Assembly: GCA_029931535.1 (NCBI GenBank)
Contig: JAQPZY010001490.1
Span: 475,001-539,000 of the forward strand
DNA length: 64,000 bases
From: Margaritifera margaritifera
Taxonomy: Eukaryota; Mollusca; Bivalvia; Unionida; Margaritiferidae
Direction of reading: 5' to 3'
The notes under the pieces are model-generated. The model had not been told where the DNA came from and ran no database searches. It was given only the letters and a program-made list of their open reading frames with translations. The translations under genes and the position numbers were made by a program. Below, in pieces: positions 13,530 through 25,320 of the stretch. The number at the start of each line of letters is the position of its first letter. The first letter of the stretch is position 1.

Positions 13530-14400
13530 AACAAGAAGACAAAGGTGACGCAACTCACCATCGGTGCCCGGAACATTCGTGCACTAATTGACAGTACATC
13601 AGCAGATAGAACAGAGAGAAGAAGAGCTCTAGTAGAGAACTGGCCAGATTCAATATCCAGATAGCAGCCCTGCGTGAAACTCGCCGAGTTGAGGAAGGAC
13701 AACTCACCGAAGTATGAGCCGGCTACACCTTCTTCTGGAATGTTCGAAGTAAAGAAGAGTGACGTGAAGCTGGTGTTTTGTTTGCAATCAAGTTACAGCT
13801 AGTTAGCAAGCTCACAAATCTCCCAAAGGACGTGAATGACACGCTAATGCAAATGAGACTCCCACTGTCTGGAAACAGACATACAATTATCATAAGCGCC
13901 TATGCACCGACCATGACCAACCCAAATGAGATCAAGGACAAATAAGATGAAGACCTTGAGTCTCTTGTTGCAGAAATACCAAAGGCAGACAAGCTCCTAA
14001 TCCTTGGTGACTTTAATGCAAGAGTTGGCACAGATCACCAGACATAGTCAGGTGTCATTGTCAAAAATGGATTTGGCAAATGCAACAACAACGGACTCCT
14101 CCTACTGAGAAAATGCGCTGAACATAACCTCCTAAGCACGAACACAGCATTCTGCGTTCCAAACCGCAACATGACGTCTTGGATGCACCCACGCTCCAAG
14201 CACTAGCATCTTATTGACTACGTCACCGTCAGAAGAAGAGACAGAAAGGATGTCCGAGTAACGAAGGCCATGAGAAGTACAGAATGCGGACTGACCACAG
14301 GTTCATAGTATCCAAGCTCACTATCCAGATTCAGCCTACCAGACGACCACAAGGCAAAAAAAGTGCCCAAAAAACTTAATGTCGTCAAATTCAAATAGGA
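13530..14400 (+). pseudogene. Broken LINE endonuclease domain (APE/EEP family)
   Basis: Reading through stops, the plus strand gives LTIGARNIRALID, then [38 protein letters not shown] (about 14000-14028) and HLIDYV (about 14206). These are the family's conserved blocks: ALxET holds the metal-binding Glu, SAYAP and GDFNARVG the catalytic Asp and Asn, and the later block the Asp before the catalytic His. Such a domain nicks target DNA to prime reverse transcription. Nonsense codons fall after EEGQLTEV (13716), after IKDK (13943), after DHQT (14044) and after RSKH (14203), so no full protein can be made. Confidence 0.85.
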
Positions 14401-14503
14401 GAATGTGAAACAGGCATTTGCCGCAAAACTGTGAAGCCAACTGGATACAATCGATACAAATTCCGATAATTTCGAGGAAAACTGGGCATCCTTCAGAGAC
14501 TTA

Positions 14504-14926
14504 GTGTACTCAACTGCATCAAAAACCCTCGGTCCCACCAAACGTAAACATCAAGATTGGTTTGATGAGAACGATGCCGCCATACAAAGACTTCTGAATG
14601 AGAAACATCAGCTACAGAAGGCCTATTTAGAAGACAGCACTTCATCGTCTAAGAACAACATCAAGAGGACTGTCCAATGCAAACTCAGAGATTTGCACGT
14701 ATCGTGGCTGAGCAATAAGGCAGACGAGATTCAATCCTACGCAGACAAGAATAGCATGAAGAACTTCTATGATGCTTTGAAGACAATCTTCGGGCCACAG
14801 TCGGCAGAAACATATCCAATACTGAGTGTTGACAGTGCCGCGCTGTTCACTGACAAAGAAAAAGATACTTCAAATATGGGCAGAATACTTCAACAACATC
14901 CTAAATCAAATGTCATCCATCAGTGA
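14504..14926 (+). pseudogene. LINE linker region between endonuclease and reverse transcriptase
   Basis: An open frame of 140 codons reads GPTKRKHQDWFDENDAAIQ, then LLNEKHQLQKAY and ADEIQSYADKNSMKNFYDAL, the charged, helical linker seen in this LINE family between its two enzymatic domains. It has no independent function that I know of. The start codon is only the first ATG of the frame; the ancestral protein began about 1 kb upstream. Past about 14860 the homology moves to another frame (DKEKILQIWAEYFNNILNQ), marking a frameshift. Confidence 0.8.
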
Positions 14927-14999
14927 GACAGCAATTGATGGACTGCCCAAAGTGGAAATCAACATATCACTTGCTGATCCTCCAGAGCTGACTGTAACT

Positions 15000-15840
15000 G
15001 TAAAGCAATCGACTTGTTGTCAAATGTCAAATCACCTGGAGCAGATGCTATACCAGCAGAAGTCTACAAACCCGGAGGCTTGCACACGGCACAGAAACTG
15101 ACTGAACTCTTCCAGTCAATGTGGACTTAGGGAACTATACCCCAGGAGTACAAGGATGCATCCATCGTCCAATTGTACAAGCAGAAAAGCAACAGACAAT
15201 CATGTGACAACCATTGGGGCAATTCCTTGCTGTCCATAGCTGGCAAAATTCTTGCCAGAATTCTGCTGAATCATCTTGTGCATCACATTGATCAAGAGCT
15301 CCTGCCAGCGAGTCAGTGTGGCTTCGGGAAAGGACGAGGGACAACATAACATGGTGTTTGCAGGTCGTAAACTCCAAGAGAAATGCGAGGAACATAAATC
15401 CAACCTGCACGCGACATTCATCGACCTGACAAAAATCATTGACACAGTCAGCTGTGGAGGCATTTGGAAGATCATGGCAAAATTTGTTTTCCCAGAGAAA
15501 TTCATCTTGATGGTTCGGCAATTCCATTATGGCATGCTCGCTTGTGTTGTGGATGACGGTGAGTTATCTCAACCATTCAATTTCACCAATGGAGTCAAGC
15601 ACGCCTGCGTGTTTGCCCCAGTCCTCTTCAATATGATGTTGGTTACTGGTGCCTTCTGTGACTATGACACTGGGATCGACATCAGATATCGAACTGACGG
15701 CAAGCTCTTCAACCTAAGAACACTACAGGCGAAGACGAAGTTACAGGAAGTGACTCTTCGTGATCTCCTATTTGCTGACGACTGTTCCCTGAATGCCAAA
15801 TCTGAGTCTGACATGCAGCACATTATAGACCATTTCTCTT
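15000..15840 (+). pseudogene. Broken LINE reverse transcriptase
   Basis: Spliced from more than one frame, this segment shows the reverse transcriptase palm: ASQCGFGKGRGTT near 15310 (frameshifted), FIDLTKIIDTVSCGGIWKIM (motif A, usually D-L-x-K-A-F-D), GVKHACVFAPVLFNMM (usually Q-G-C), and LLFADDCSLNAKS with the FADD catalytic Asp pair (about 15763-15790). The K-I-I-D and H-A changes at normally fixed positions point to loss of function. The longest open piece is 15276-15881, but its last codons are encoded by the A tract. Confidence 0.85.
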
Positions 15841-15841
15841 C

Positions 15842-15868
15842 AAAAAAAAAAAAAAAAAAAAAAAAAAA
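15842..15868 (+). repeat. Poly-A tract at the LINE truncation point
   Basis: About 27 A residues directly after the reverse transcriptase FADD region of the 13.1-15.9 kb LINE. Confidence 0.95.
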
Positions 15869-16584
15869 CAACGTCATTTAGCCCTGCATTAAGATTCGTA
15901 TGCCAGTTTAGAACTCGCTTCAGCTATACTACACAGTCCTATGACAAACGTAGTTCAGTAGACTCAAACTGAGCAGGCCGCTTCAGGCATCACGGCACTA
16001 ATTATATGGAAGAATGGGAACCTGTCTAGAAATAGGTGAGAAAAAAAATAAAGTATATATGGGTTTGGCTGGCCATGAGTGGTTGATAATGAAAGTAAAT
16101 TTTGAGTAAAATAAAATCTGTTGATAGTTTATGCTAGTTTTAACTGAAACAATAGAGACAATATTTTATTTATTTAATTTCGGTACATTTACAGACTTGA
16201 GTTTGAAAAACTCATTACTGAAATTAGCACGTGGTTCTTTAGTGCGGAATTGAAAGTGCATATTTCAACCAAATGTAGATCCCAAAAATGGCACGACTGG
16301 TATGGTCTTCTCTACACCGAAGCTTGCATCAAGGATATGTCTATACTGATAAATATAGGTTTGATCATGAGCATTCAGAAATTTTAAGTTATTGAATTTT
16401 TAATATCATGGTGTTTCCTTAGGTTTACTATGGGAGCTGAATTAGTACCGTGAGTCCTTTAGGTTCTGTTATCATCACCTGGTCAATAGATTACACGGTT
16501 CTACTAATAATATTTTTCAGCCAGATGCCTCCACACATGAGGATAGAAAGTATCTGCCTGCTAACAAAGTTGGGGCAGTCAAAA

Positions 16585-16586
<2 letters not shown>

Positions 16587-16619
<33 letters not shown>
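16587..16619 (+). repeat. (GA)n microsatellite
   Basis: Pure GA run of about 16 units. Confidence 0.97.
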
Positions 16620-16623
<4 letters not shown>

Positions 16624-17465
16624 ATGTAGAATGATACTGCGTCCTAATTATAACCATGACAAACTTTATTATTAATGGTTAATTCATTTGGTTGCCTGAT
16701 AATCCTGGGTCCAAAGAGAAGCTAACAGACATTACTAACAAGCTCGTGCTCATCGATGAATGGAGACAATTCAAAGATATATGAAGTACAAAACTTTGAG
16801 GAGGTATTAAAAGTAACAAAGTCATGTTAATTTTCTTATCTAAGAAAAACCCTAGAGATATCAAAAACACAGAAATTGAATCAGGAATATTTAACCGATC
16901 ATTTCTTATAGTTCTAATGTATATAAAGTTGCGATGTTTTAGAAAAAAAAATCATACAAAAATTTCAACAATCATTGTCTTAAACAACGAATGCATGTTG
17001 AGACATAATACAAGCAAGTTTACTATTGAATCGGTAATGGACATAACTATTATAAGTTTACATGAGAACATAATGATTTAAATATAATTTCTATAAATTT
17101 ACTTAATCTAATCTATAAATTTACTTAATTCTAATATGTACGTTAACATTTGTGTTATTTAGCATCTTACTAAATTTGTCCGTATTTACATCTTTTTCAT
17201 CCATCTTACTTATATATTGTTTTTCTTTTTGTATTGACGCTGAAAGAGATACTAATATTCACCAGATATATCCTGTGAGGCACACAATTTACATTTTCTT
17301 TCAGATATATCCAAATTTAACCATCTTTCGATTCCAGCTGGAAACCTATGATTCATTATACAGTACTTTCTTAACATTAATCTATACTGTTGTGTCATAC
17401 GTGTTTAAATGTCCGATAAATTATACTTTTAGAGTAATTAAAAACACTAGAATGCCAAGAATGTA

Positions 17466-17553
<88 letters not shown>
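17466..17553 (+). repeat. Composite microsatellite (TA)n(GA)n
   Basis: TA run to 17509 then GA run; the reverse complement of the (CT)n(TA)n arrangement at 2.8, 20.7 and 30.6 kb. Confidence 0.98.
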
Positions 17554-17556
<3 letters not shown>

Positions 17557-17689
17557 ACAAATATACACCAAACAGGGCTGAAAGTGCTGTCTCAGGATCC
17601 TACAGGGGAATACTTGATAACATTAACATCATTTTTAAATACGAATAAATAATATTATTATACAGGTTAGAGAATTTAATACGTAATCT

Positions 17690-17768
17690 ACGGAGATTCG
17701 ATCCCGGATCAGCGGATTACGGTACCCATCGCCTTTCCTGTAAGCACCAACCCCTATACCATCTCAAT
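17690..17768 (-). mobile_element. tRNA-like SINE head (minus strand)
   Basis: On the minus strand an A-box-like TGGTATAGGGG (17751-17761) is followed by a B-box-like GGATCGAATCTCC (17692-17704). The spacing, about 70 bases across, is longer than in a standard intronless tRNA gene and no convincing acceptor stem forms, so a tRNA-derived SINE or dead tRNA-like copy is more likely than a functional tRNA gene. Confidence 0.4.
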
Positions 17769-19154
17769 CATGCACACATCACCAAAATATTATGCTACAA
17801 AGGCGATGGTATAGGCATCCGTGCGAAGTAGACGTACCTGCATGTCGACCCAGTAATTAACTCTCATCTTTATCTTCAGGCAATCAACGGGGTGGAAGAA
17901 CTGAGATTACCATAAAGTATTATGTCCTACATCACAAAATGCTTGTCTGATAAAGGAAAGCCATTTACAAGGGCAAATACCAGCAGAGGAATAGTGTAAC
18001 ATAATATCATATAACAGTTTTGAAATTTCACTCATTTGTTCAGTACCAAACCGAGCCATAAATATAACAGCTGTAATTGTGATAAAAATGCTTGTAGGAA
18101 ACCTGCTGGTTTCTACGCACAACATATACAGTGAGCAAGGTTTTGTTAAAAATAAAACGTTTGAAACGAAATTAGTGGCGATCAGTGACGTTGTTATATA
18201 CTTATGTGTTGTAGCACGAAATAATATCTCGACGATCCTAAAGTTGTTTCACCTAACTTGTTAAATATATTCAACAAAGGCCTTTCCTACATGTCAATGT
18301 TATAATCACATAAAAAAATGTTAATAGTCAAGCAAAAAAGATTTATTTCAATCGTATCAAGGACGTGAAACTGTCTAATTTGTCAATTAAGTGTATGAAA
18401 GGAGTCCTTGGAGACCCGCGTTTTGTACGGATATTTGCACAAGGCAAATACATTTCTATATTATCACAGCCTTCTTGCAAGTGAAGTGTTACAAACTATG
18501 TCCTCAAAAAGATTGATTATTACAGTAATTGATCCTGTCTGGTTAGCTTTTGTGTAATTTTGAATTATTTTCACACGTAAAGGCAACTATATTTCTGAAT
18601 AAACCCTAGCCTCCTCAGAGATATGAATAAAATATTGATTATTATCTGTGAAAGAAAATGTGCTCATTGAATACATATATATTGTAAACCTTATGTAAGT
18701 GAAATAATACAAACTATGTCCCCTTCCCCTCTGAATCAAGCTCACAATATATATCGAACCTTTGAAGAGTGAAATAGAATATATTAGTTTGCTGGTAACC
18801 ACTTCACAGGTTTGTGCATCTGTTCTTTCGGTAAATGTGCATAGTCAACTATGCCACACCAAGGTCTCAGCAGTTTCTAGTACAGTTGAAATGCTCCTTC
18901 TTTCTCTCGCTTGCAATTAAATGTGTATGTTGAGTTAATTGTGAACGTGGAAATCTCGATCGCTACTAAATTGTCAAAGTTATACAGATCAGTCAAAGGC
19001 TTCCATATAAATAGTTGTCAGGTATACACCTAACGTACAGACCGGAGGAAAGGTTGAGTTTGAATCGTTTAGATCAAACAGCATCGTTTTAGCCATTGTA
19101 TACACGTTTTGAAACTTTTATAAACGTTGGAGACTTAGTATTTACATGATCTCT

Positions 19155-20275
19155 AATTTTCTATTGGACTGCTTTACCTTTGAAGTAAGCTTTTCAGCTG
19201 AAAAATATCAACTAAAACCTGAATGAAAACTTCAAGATTTAAAGGTGATTTCGAACATTTCGATGGATATATTAAATGTTTTGTTATAACAGTAGAAAAG
19301 TAGATAACGTTTGGAATGTCAGTTCCAAATGTTATAGTTGTGTACAATTTCTTATGAATACTACAGTTTTCTTTCATCCACTGTGCAAACTCAATCCATA
19401 AATGATTCACTTTTCCTCACTCAAATAATAAATGTACAATTGAATCCTCCTCCAATTTACAAAAACTACATTAATCGTTATCTAGTATTCTGGCTTTGTG
19501 TAAAAATTAATTTGTAGACAACATTTTATGCAATAATTTAAAATGAAAATTCCTCAGTTTCATATCATCAATGTGAGCAAGTAGAGAAAATAATGAGTTA
19601 TTTTATCTGAATGTATAATAACAACCTCTATTTATTTTAGACTTATGTTGTTTGTTTTTTTTTCTCTTTCTTCAGTAATAACATTTTTAAAAGGTATGCA
19701 TGCTTTCTTATTCATTAAAGTATATGATCAATAGACATTATAACTCACTACAAAATGTTTTTTTATATTCTTGAAATGTCGCCTTTTCATTTCCAATGAT
19801 ATATTTCCAAGTTTAAGGAATTCTACTTATCATTGACATATATCTAAAATTGTTGTTTTCAATCCATACATATTTTTTAATCCATAATAGGAGTAGAAGA
19901 AATCGTCACATGTAACTATATCGATGATATTATGAATGCCCTTTTCATGCCAATCTTTTATACAAAACTTTTGGGACCCTAACATATTTTAATTATAACA
20001 TATAGATGAAATTTGACCTTTGCAATTGTATCAATTTTCATCTTCTTAGTAACTTTTTGCCATGCTCCCTGGACCCGCAATTATTATAATACATGAAACG
20101 CACCATACGTATTTATTGGTATTTTTGAACTTTGAAAAATATACAAAAGCTTGCAAAATTTAATTCTTAGAAAGGATTCCACTGCCATATCAGAAAAAGA
20201 TACAGGAAACTGTAGTTTTGTTCCACCTGTATTATACAACTGTTTGATTTGGACAGGAATATCATGCACGCCAAC
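19155..20275 (-). mobile_element. Decayed L1-type LINE C-terminal region (RT-associated zinc-binding domain)
   Basis: The minus strand reads KFCIKDWHEKGIHNIIDIV and YYGLKNMYGLKTTILDI near 19,830-19,980, then KLRNFHFKLLHKMLSTN, LHKARILDND, CSFCKLEEDSIVHLLFE and NHLWIEFAQWMKENCSIHK, ending at 19174. This matches the zf-RVT module downstream of L1-like reverse transcriptases: C-x2-C, then I-x-H-L-F/L-F-E-C (the last Cys is a stop codon here), then W-x-x-x-x-x-W. At least four stops separate the pieces. The core polymerase is not preserved in the window. An open frame at 20084-20269 probably belongs to the same relic but is not diagnostic. Confidence 0.72.
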
Positions 20276-20670
20276 TATATGACTTTAAAACTTTCTTAAA
20301 GAAAAACAACGAATTTGAATACCATATTAGATACGGCTGCTTCATATACATACTAGTATTATGCAACTATAACCTGCACAAGGGTTTTATTTATAACTGT
20401 CGTCAGTTCTTTATGGCAATTGCATTGTTATTTGAGTATTTGTTATTGTGATTGATTGATTGCTTCATTGATTAGTTGATAGAATCATTGGCCGATTGTC
20501 CTGCAATTAGACTTTAGTGGAACATAATACATTTCGTAAGAGTGCACCGCTCTGGGGATCATTTAAGTTAGCTGGATTTGAGCGTTTATGGCAGGAAATT
20601 GGTCTGATCATCAATGGCTATTTTTCTTGACAAATAAAGAGTAATGTCTTTATTGTATAATACATGTATG

Positions 20671-20673
<3 letters not shown>

Positions 20674-20748
<75 letters not shown>

Positions 20749-20765
20749 TTATATATATATATATC
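20674..20765 (+). repeat. Composite microsatellite (CT)n(TA)n
   Basis: CT to 20704, TA to 20746, a short CTTT break, TA again to 20765. Confidence 0.97.
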
Positions 20766-22583
20766 TTTCTCACCAATACGTGCAAATGAACTGTTGAAAA
20801 TAAGAGCGAATATTTGTATTTACCATACTATGTATTTCATGGTGATTTTGTCTTTTTCAAGCCACCGTAGGTGAATAAATCGATGATGCATAACACATTG
20901 TTTCTATTGTATTTTGTAGAGTGTTTTATATCAGTCTAAACACAAAGAATACTAGTATACTAAAACATAAAAAATAATATAAAAAACAAAACACAACGTA
21001 TGTAATTTAACCGCCCCTAGCTATAACTACAGCACTGATAGCTGATGTAATAGCATTGACGTTCTGTAATTCAAGAAGTGAAGCACAGGGGTCAAACTGA
21101 TATATGATAGTACATGAATGTATATAGTTAGTGTATGGTGGTAATTTTCTAATAATACCCTCAAACAGTAGATCGTTAGGTATGGTGTTGACGCTAATAA
21201 TGAGAAATATACACTTTATTGTGTGACACTACTCTCACAGCTCGTTAGTTAGTTATTTAAATTAACGACGTGTGCGGCCATTCGGCCATTTACGTCGGCT
21301 CTCACAGCTCACTTTCCAGGTCATTTAAATTATACAATTTAAAGTACTTTGTAAAGGTGTTTTGTACCGCTGATTGCTGTTGTACAGGGAACGCGAGGAA
21401 ATTTTTTAACGGTTTTCAGATATCCATATTGAGTAAAATTACTTTAAAAAGACTATATCAGTAAGAAGGTCATTACATTATGGTATATAGGCTGGTCCCG
21501 AAGAACATTCTATCACTAAAATCCTATTTAAATTTGGAAGGAAAGAAAGTGCAACAAAACCTGATTGACACTACCTTACATGTAGATTGGTGTTTGGTGT
21601 GTTTATATTTTGTATCTTGTTTTCATGAGATTGCCTTCAAAATAGAACTATGTATGCAAGCATAATGCATGATTTGTAAATGAAATCATCAAATCATTAA
21701 TGGAAGCAGACATATACGTGTAAAAGCACATTGAATGCATACTTCAGCTTATGATTTGCTTGCACATATTGTCTCAGATCTTGCGATTGGGATAATGAAA
21801 GGCACATATTACTGTAATAAGATTTTTCTTCTTGGGACTAACGTTTGACTTCTTTTATATATCAATTGAAGTTATATGCAAGTAACTTCCAAATTAGGTT
21901 TGTCGTAATTAGATATCATTACAACAGGATCTGTGATGAGTTGCACAACCGTTCTCTCCAATTTTTAACACTAAGTATGATATAAAAGATTCGAATATAG
22001 TTCACTGAATAATAAAATGTTACATATCAAGGGGTTCTATTCGGTTGATTTCCATATGTGAAACATCGCTACAAACAGTGCGTTTTGACCTTATATTCAA
22101 AAAGGATAATTATGCAGTTTTGGTACAATACTAGAAGGAATTTGTAGGTATTATAGCAATTTCATGTACTCCTTTCGTGTCGTGGATTTAGTTGCTTGTA
22201 TTGGACACGTACATCAGGAATATATCTTGAGTTTCTATCACTATTGACACACGTGTATGAAATAATAATAATAAAAAATACCAAGGACCGTTATATGCAC
22301 CAGCTTTTCCTCTTCTAGTTCCGCTAATTTACTAAATATTTGGGTCTAAAAGGTAATATTATAATTGGAAACTTGTAATTTAACAGCACAGATCTCTTTA
22401 AAAGTTGCCACCTGGCAATCGAGGACATAGTTTCGCGCGTGTGTATTGCCAACTTTTAAGGAAAGATACTCTCCAAAATCACGAAACAAGCACCACGTAT
22501 GTAAACTGAGACCTTCCAACAAATCATGATTTTATATTGTTCTGAGCTCAATTTGTTCATACAAGCAAGATTTTACCCTTTTT

Positions 22584-22607
22584 CCAACCGAAGACGTCCT
22601 CGGTTGG
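22584..22607. promoter_or_regulatory. 24-bp near-perfect palindrome
   Basis: Arms CCAACCGA and TCGGTTGG surround a GACGTC centre; only one pair mismatches across 24 bases. It could be a protein-binding site or the tip of an eroded inverted-repeat element. No adjacent gene is supported. Confidence 0.35.
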
Positions 22608-22895
22608 AGGTGTAGCCTCAGTACGTCGGTGTGTAATGTAATGAATGTCTTCAGTTTACACCAAGTACAAATGCACACACACACACACAGCCACTATAGC
22701 AGAGAGCATTCCTATTCATCGACGCGAACCATCGGAAAGCAGAGGGAACACTAATATTGCAAAACGTACCCGACAAGAAGAAAATATAGGTTATGGAGGA
22801 TCTAATCTACCTGAATATCTCACAATTTGCTGTATCTAATACGATTCAAGAATGTACTTGAGAAAATACCTTAGATCGAAATGCCAACGGGGACA

Positions 22896-22925
22896 CTGGC
22901 GGCCGCCATTATGCTCACGTCATTG
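22896..22925 (-). promoter_or_regulatory. Possible YY1/CRE-type promoter motif cluster
   Basis: The minus strand reads ATGACGTGAGC then ATAATGGCGGCCGCC: a CRE half-palindrome and a close match to the YY1 AAnATGGCGGC element, in a GC-rich island about 40 bases wide. Motif matches alone; no transcript start or downstream exon identified. Confidence 0.22.
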
Positions 22926-23896
22926 ACATACAAATTTTCCTGTCGTTATACCGATCTAAGATATTTTGTCTAGTACATTTTTCAATCTTATCAGATGTAA
23001 AGAAAAAAAAGAAAAAAAGAAATTTGATATATTCCAGTAGATTAGGTCCTGTTCTGTGAACCGAAATTTTCTTCCTGTCGGCCACTTTTGCAATATTTTT
23101 TTCTGGATGCTTCCCGAAGATGAATAGCAATACCTTGAACTTTTAAGAGTGCACTTAATTGTTGCCTCAACATACATGAGATAGTTCATATCTAGCTGTA
23201 CAAAATTATATTTTTATATTAAATCAAATTGATTTTAATCTCCTTCTCATAATCCTAATTAATTTTGGAAGACTTAAGGTCTCTACATCAACCTAAAATA
23301 TAGTTACCTTTTGTTAACACGATATCATGGTTAAGCAACAGTTAACATCCCTTACGGACTTTTAACTCTTTAAAACACCACCCCACCCACCCCTAAAAAA
23401 ACAAAAAACAAAAAACAAAAACAAAAAAAGGTCAGGTAAAATAGTTGCTCATAAACAAGAATTTAATTTGAATATGTTGCAAAATTGTAAAAACAAATTC
23501 TTATAGGGGAGACTATGTATATATAGATGTTAGGATTGCGTTTCACACAAAATAAACCAACTTATTACCGATTTGGTGTTCTTGGCTTTATTCTAATCAC
23601 GAAAATAAGGCCATTTTAACCGGCAAAAGACTGTCTTTCACCGATGTTTGGAAAGTCAAATTTCAACGCGCCATAGTTTGGCACATATCAAATACTCAGT
23701 TCTTGGCTGCGCGTAACAATGACACGGTTAAGAGCAAAAATGCTGATCTGGCAGATGACGGTACTGGAATCGACGGTGCGTAAATCTTGCGTAAGAAATT
23801 GTGGTTTTCGTTCAAACAAATTGCACATGCCAGGGAATAAGCTCCGGCACTTGTCTGAAAGAAAAATGGAATAGTCCCGGGCATTGGGCTATCCAT

Positions 23897-23901
<5 letters not shown>

Positions 23902-23947
<46 letters not shown>

Positions 23948-23975
23948 ATTCAAGGAGAGAGAGAGAGAGAGAGAA
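23902..23975 (+). repeat. (TG)n followed by (GA)n
   Basis: TG run 23902-23945, nine-base spacer, GA run 23955-23975. Confidence 0.96.
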
Positions 23976-25003
23976 ATGTTAATTCAACAGGGAATCAGTA
24001 GTATGTTCATCTTTTCTTCCTTCAAACTCTTACGCATCCTGAATATGTATGCTCTTCAAGTAGATACATTATACTGTCAAAGTATTTGTGTAAATAAACC
24101 ATTTGACTTCATTGTCATGCCAATTACGTCCTTGTTTATAGGGTGAGATATAAACAGGTTCTTTACATCTATATGTAACACTTGTAAAAAAAACTGACTG
24201 ATGAAATCATTAAGCACTCTTCACAGTCCTTGGGTAAGTAACCCGAAAGAGAAATGGACAAAAATGCACACAGTATAGGCCCTGTACAGTATGTTATAAA
24301 TGTGGATCAATATATTGATACAATGTATAAGGTGGTCCATACAAATTAAAACAACCAATATAGGCATCCTATGATTATGTTATGAAAATGTATCAGTGTT
24401 TTGATGCAACGTACAAAGCATCCGTGTTTTTTTTATTTTTTTTGTGTGTGGGTTTTTTAAAATCTAGAATAATTAGTTACATCTATTTAGGTCTGCTTGT
24501 AGAGTGCATATGAAAAAGAGAATGCCAGTACATTGACAGCAAAAATAAGAACAGACGATCTCATATTAATACAATTTAATAAACATCTATATGATAACTT
24601 TTCAGGAGGAAACTTCAACGTCCCTCCCTTACATAAATTATTTCCTGATAATCGCTATTGAAAAGAAGAAATGGAACTTTATTTCATATGTACAACCAGA
24701 CCTTTAAAATTAAAAACAAGATTCAATTCTAAGGGTTCATGCAGAATGAAGAGTATTAGTACTGTTCCATAAATTATACATAATTCTCATAAATTCATAA
24801 TATGAACGGTCAAGTGGACTTTAATAATCAAAGTAACTTTTTACATAAGTTCTCCAAACATCACAGCCAGATCTGTATTGTACTTAAATAATAGCTTGGA
24901 AAGTCTTAGGTACACACAAATTATAATGGTATAGTTTTATTAGAGTCTGTACCTTCCTTGTTTTGTTTTAATTTGCAAGTTATGTATTTAAAACAATCCA
25001 GGA

Positions 25004-25005
<2 letters not shown>

Positions 25006-25063
<58 letters not shown>
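25006..25063 (+). repeat. (CT)n microsatellite
   Basis: Pure CT run; a second lies about 180 bases downstream. Confidence 0.98.
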
Positions 25064-25068
<5 letters not shown>

Positions 25069-25242
25069 TGAGACAAATGAATTGGTGACGGAATTTAAAT
25101 TGCTACACAAAATTTTAGCTATCCAAATACCTCGTAGTTAAGAGTAATTGGCCGAGATTTGATGTAGGACCTTGGAGATCATTTTTCAAGTTTATGATTT
25201 CATTATGATCATCAACATTTAAAATCACAAAGTACTGCGTTG

Positions 25243-25245
<3 letters not shown>

Positions 25246-25313
<68 letters not shown>
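25246..25313 (+). repeat. (CT)n microsatellite
   Basis: Pure CT run of about 34 units. Confidence 0.98.

Positions 25314-25320
<7 letters not shown>

Larger units (their letters stand above)
13140..15868 (+). mobile_element. APE-type non-LTR retrotransposon (LINE), decayed, with an A tract replacing its 3' end
   Basis: A degenerate LINE on the plus strand, richer in GC than its surroundings. In order: an untranslated 5' part (13140 to about 13530), an endonuclease/exonuclease/phosphatase-type domain (about 13530-14330), a linker (about 14450-14900) and a reverse transcriptase up to and beyond the FADD box (about 15000-15840). Several in-frame stops and frame changes show it is inactive. Just after the FADD region the homology stops and a run of about 27 A follows (15842-15868). 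LINEs are normally truncated at the 5' end, so the missing 3' end is unusual. The clade is probably RTE or a relative; that assignment is uncertain. Confidence 0.85.
15870..19150. other. Mostly featureless, apart from microsatellites and one SINE-like head
   Basis: Contains the (GA)n at 16.6 kb, (TA)n(GA)n at 17.5 kb and tRNA-like segment at 17.7 kb. The 166-codon frame at 17152-17652 runs through the microsatellite and is hydrophobic by composition; not supported as a gene. Confidence 0.6.

Noticed and set aside
17152..17652. 166-codon frame, one of the longest in the window, with hydrophobic N-terminus
   Set aside because: A third of it is microsatellite, the rest is Phe/Ile/Tyr-rich as expected from AT-rich DNA, and no family resemblance is visible.
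17690..17768. A functional tRNA gene
   Set aside because: A- and B-box-like sequences exist, but their spacing is long and no acceptor stem forms, so it is listed only as a SINE-like head.
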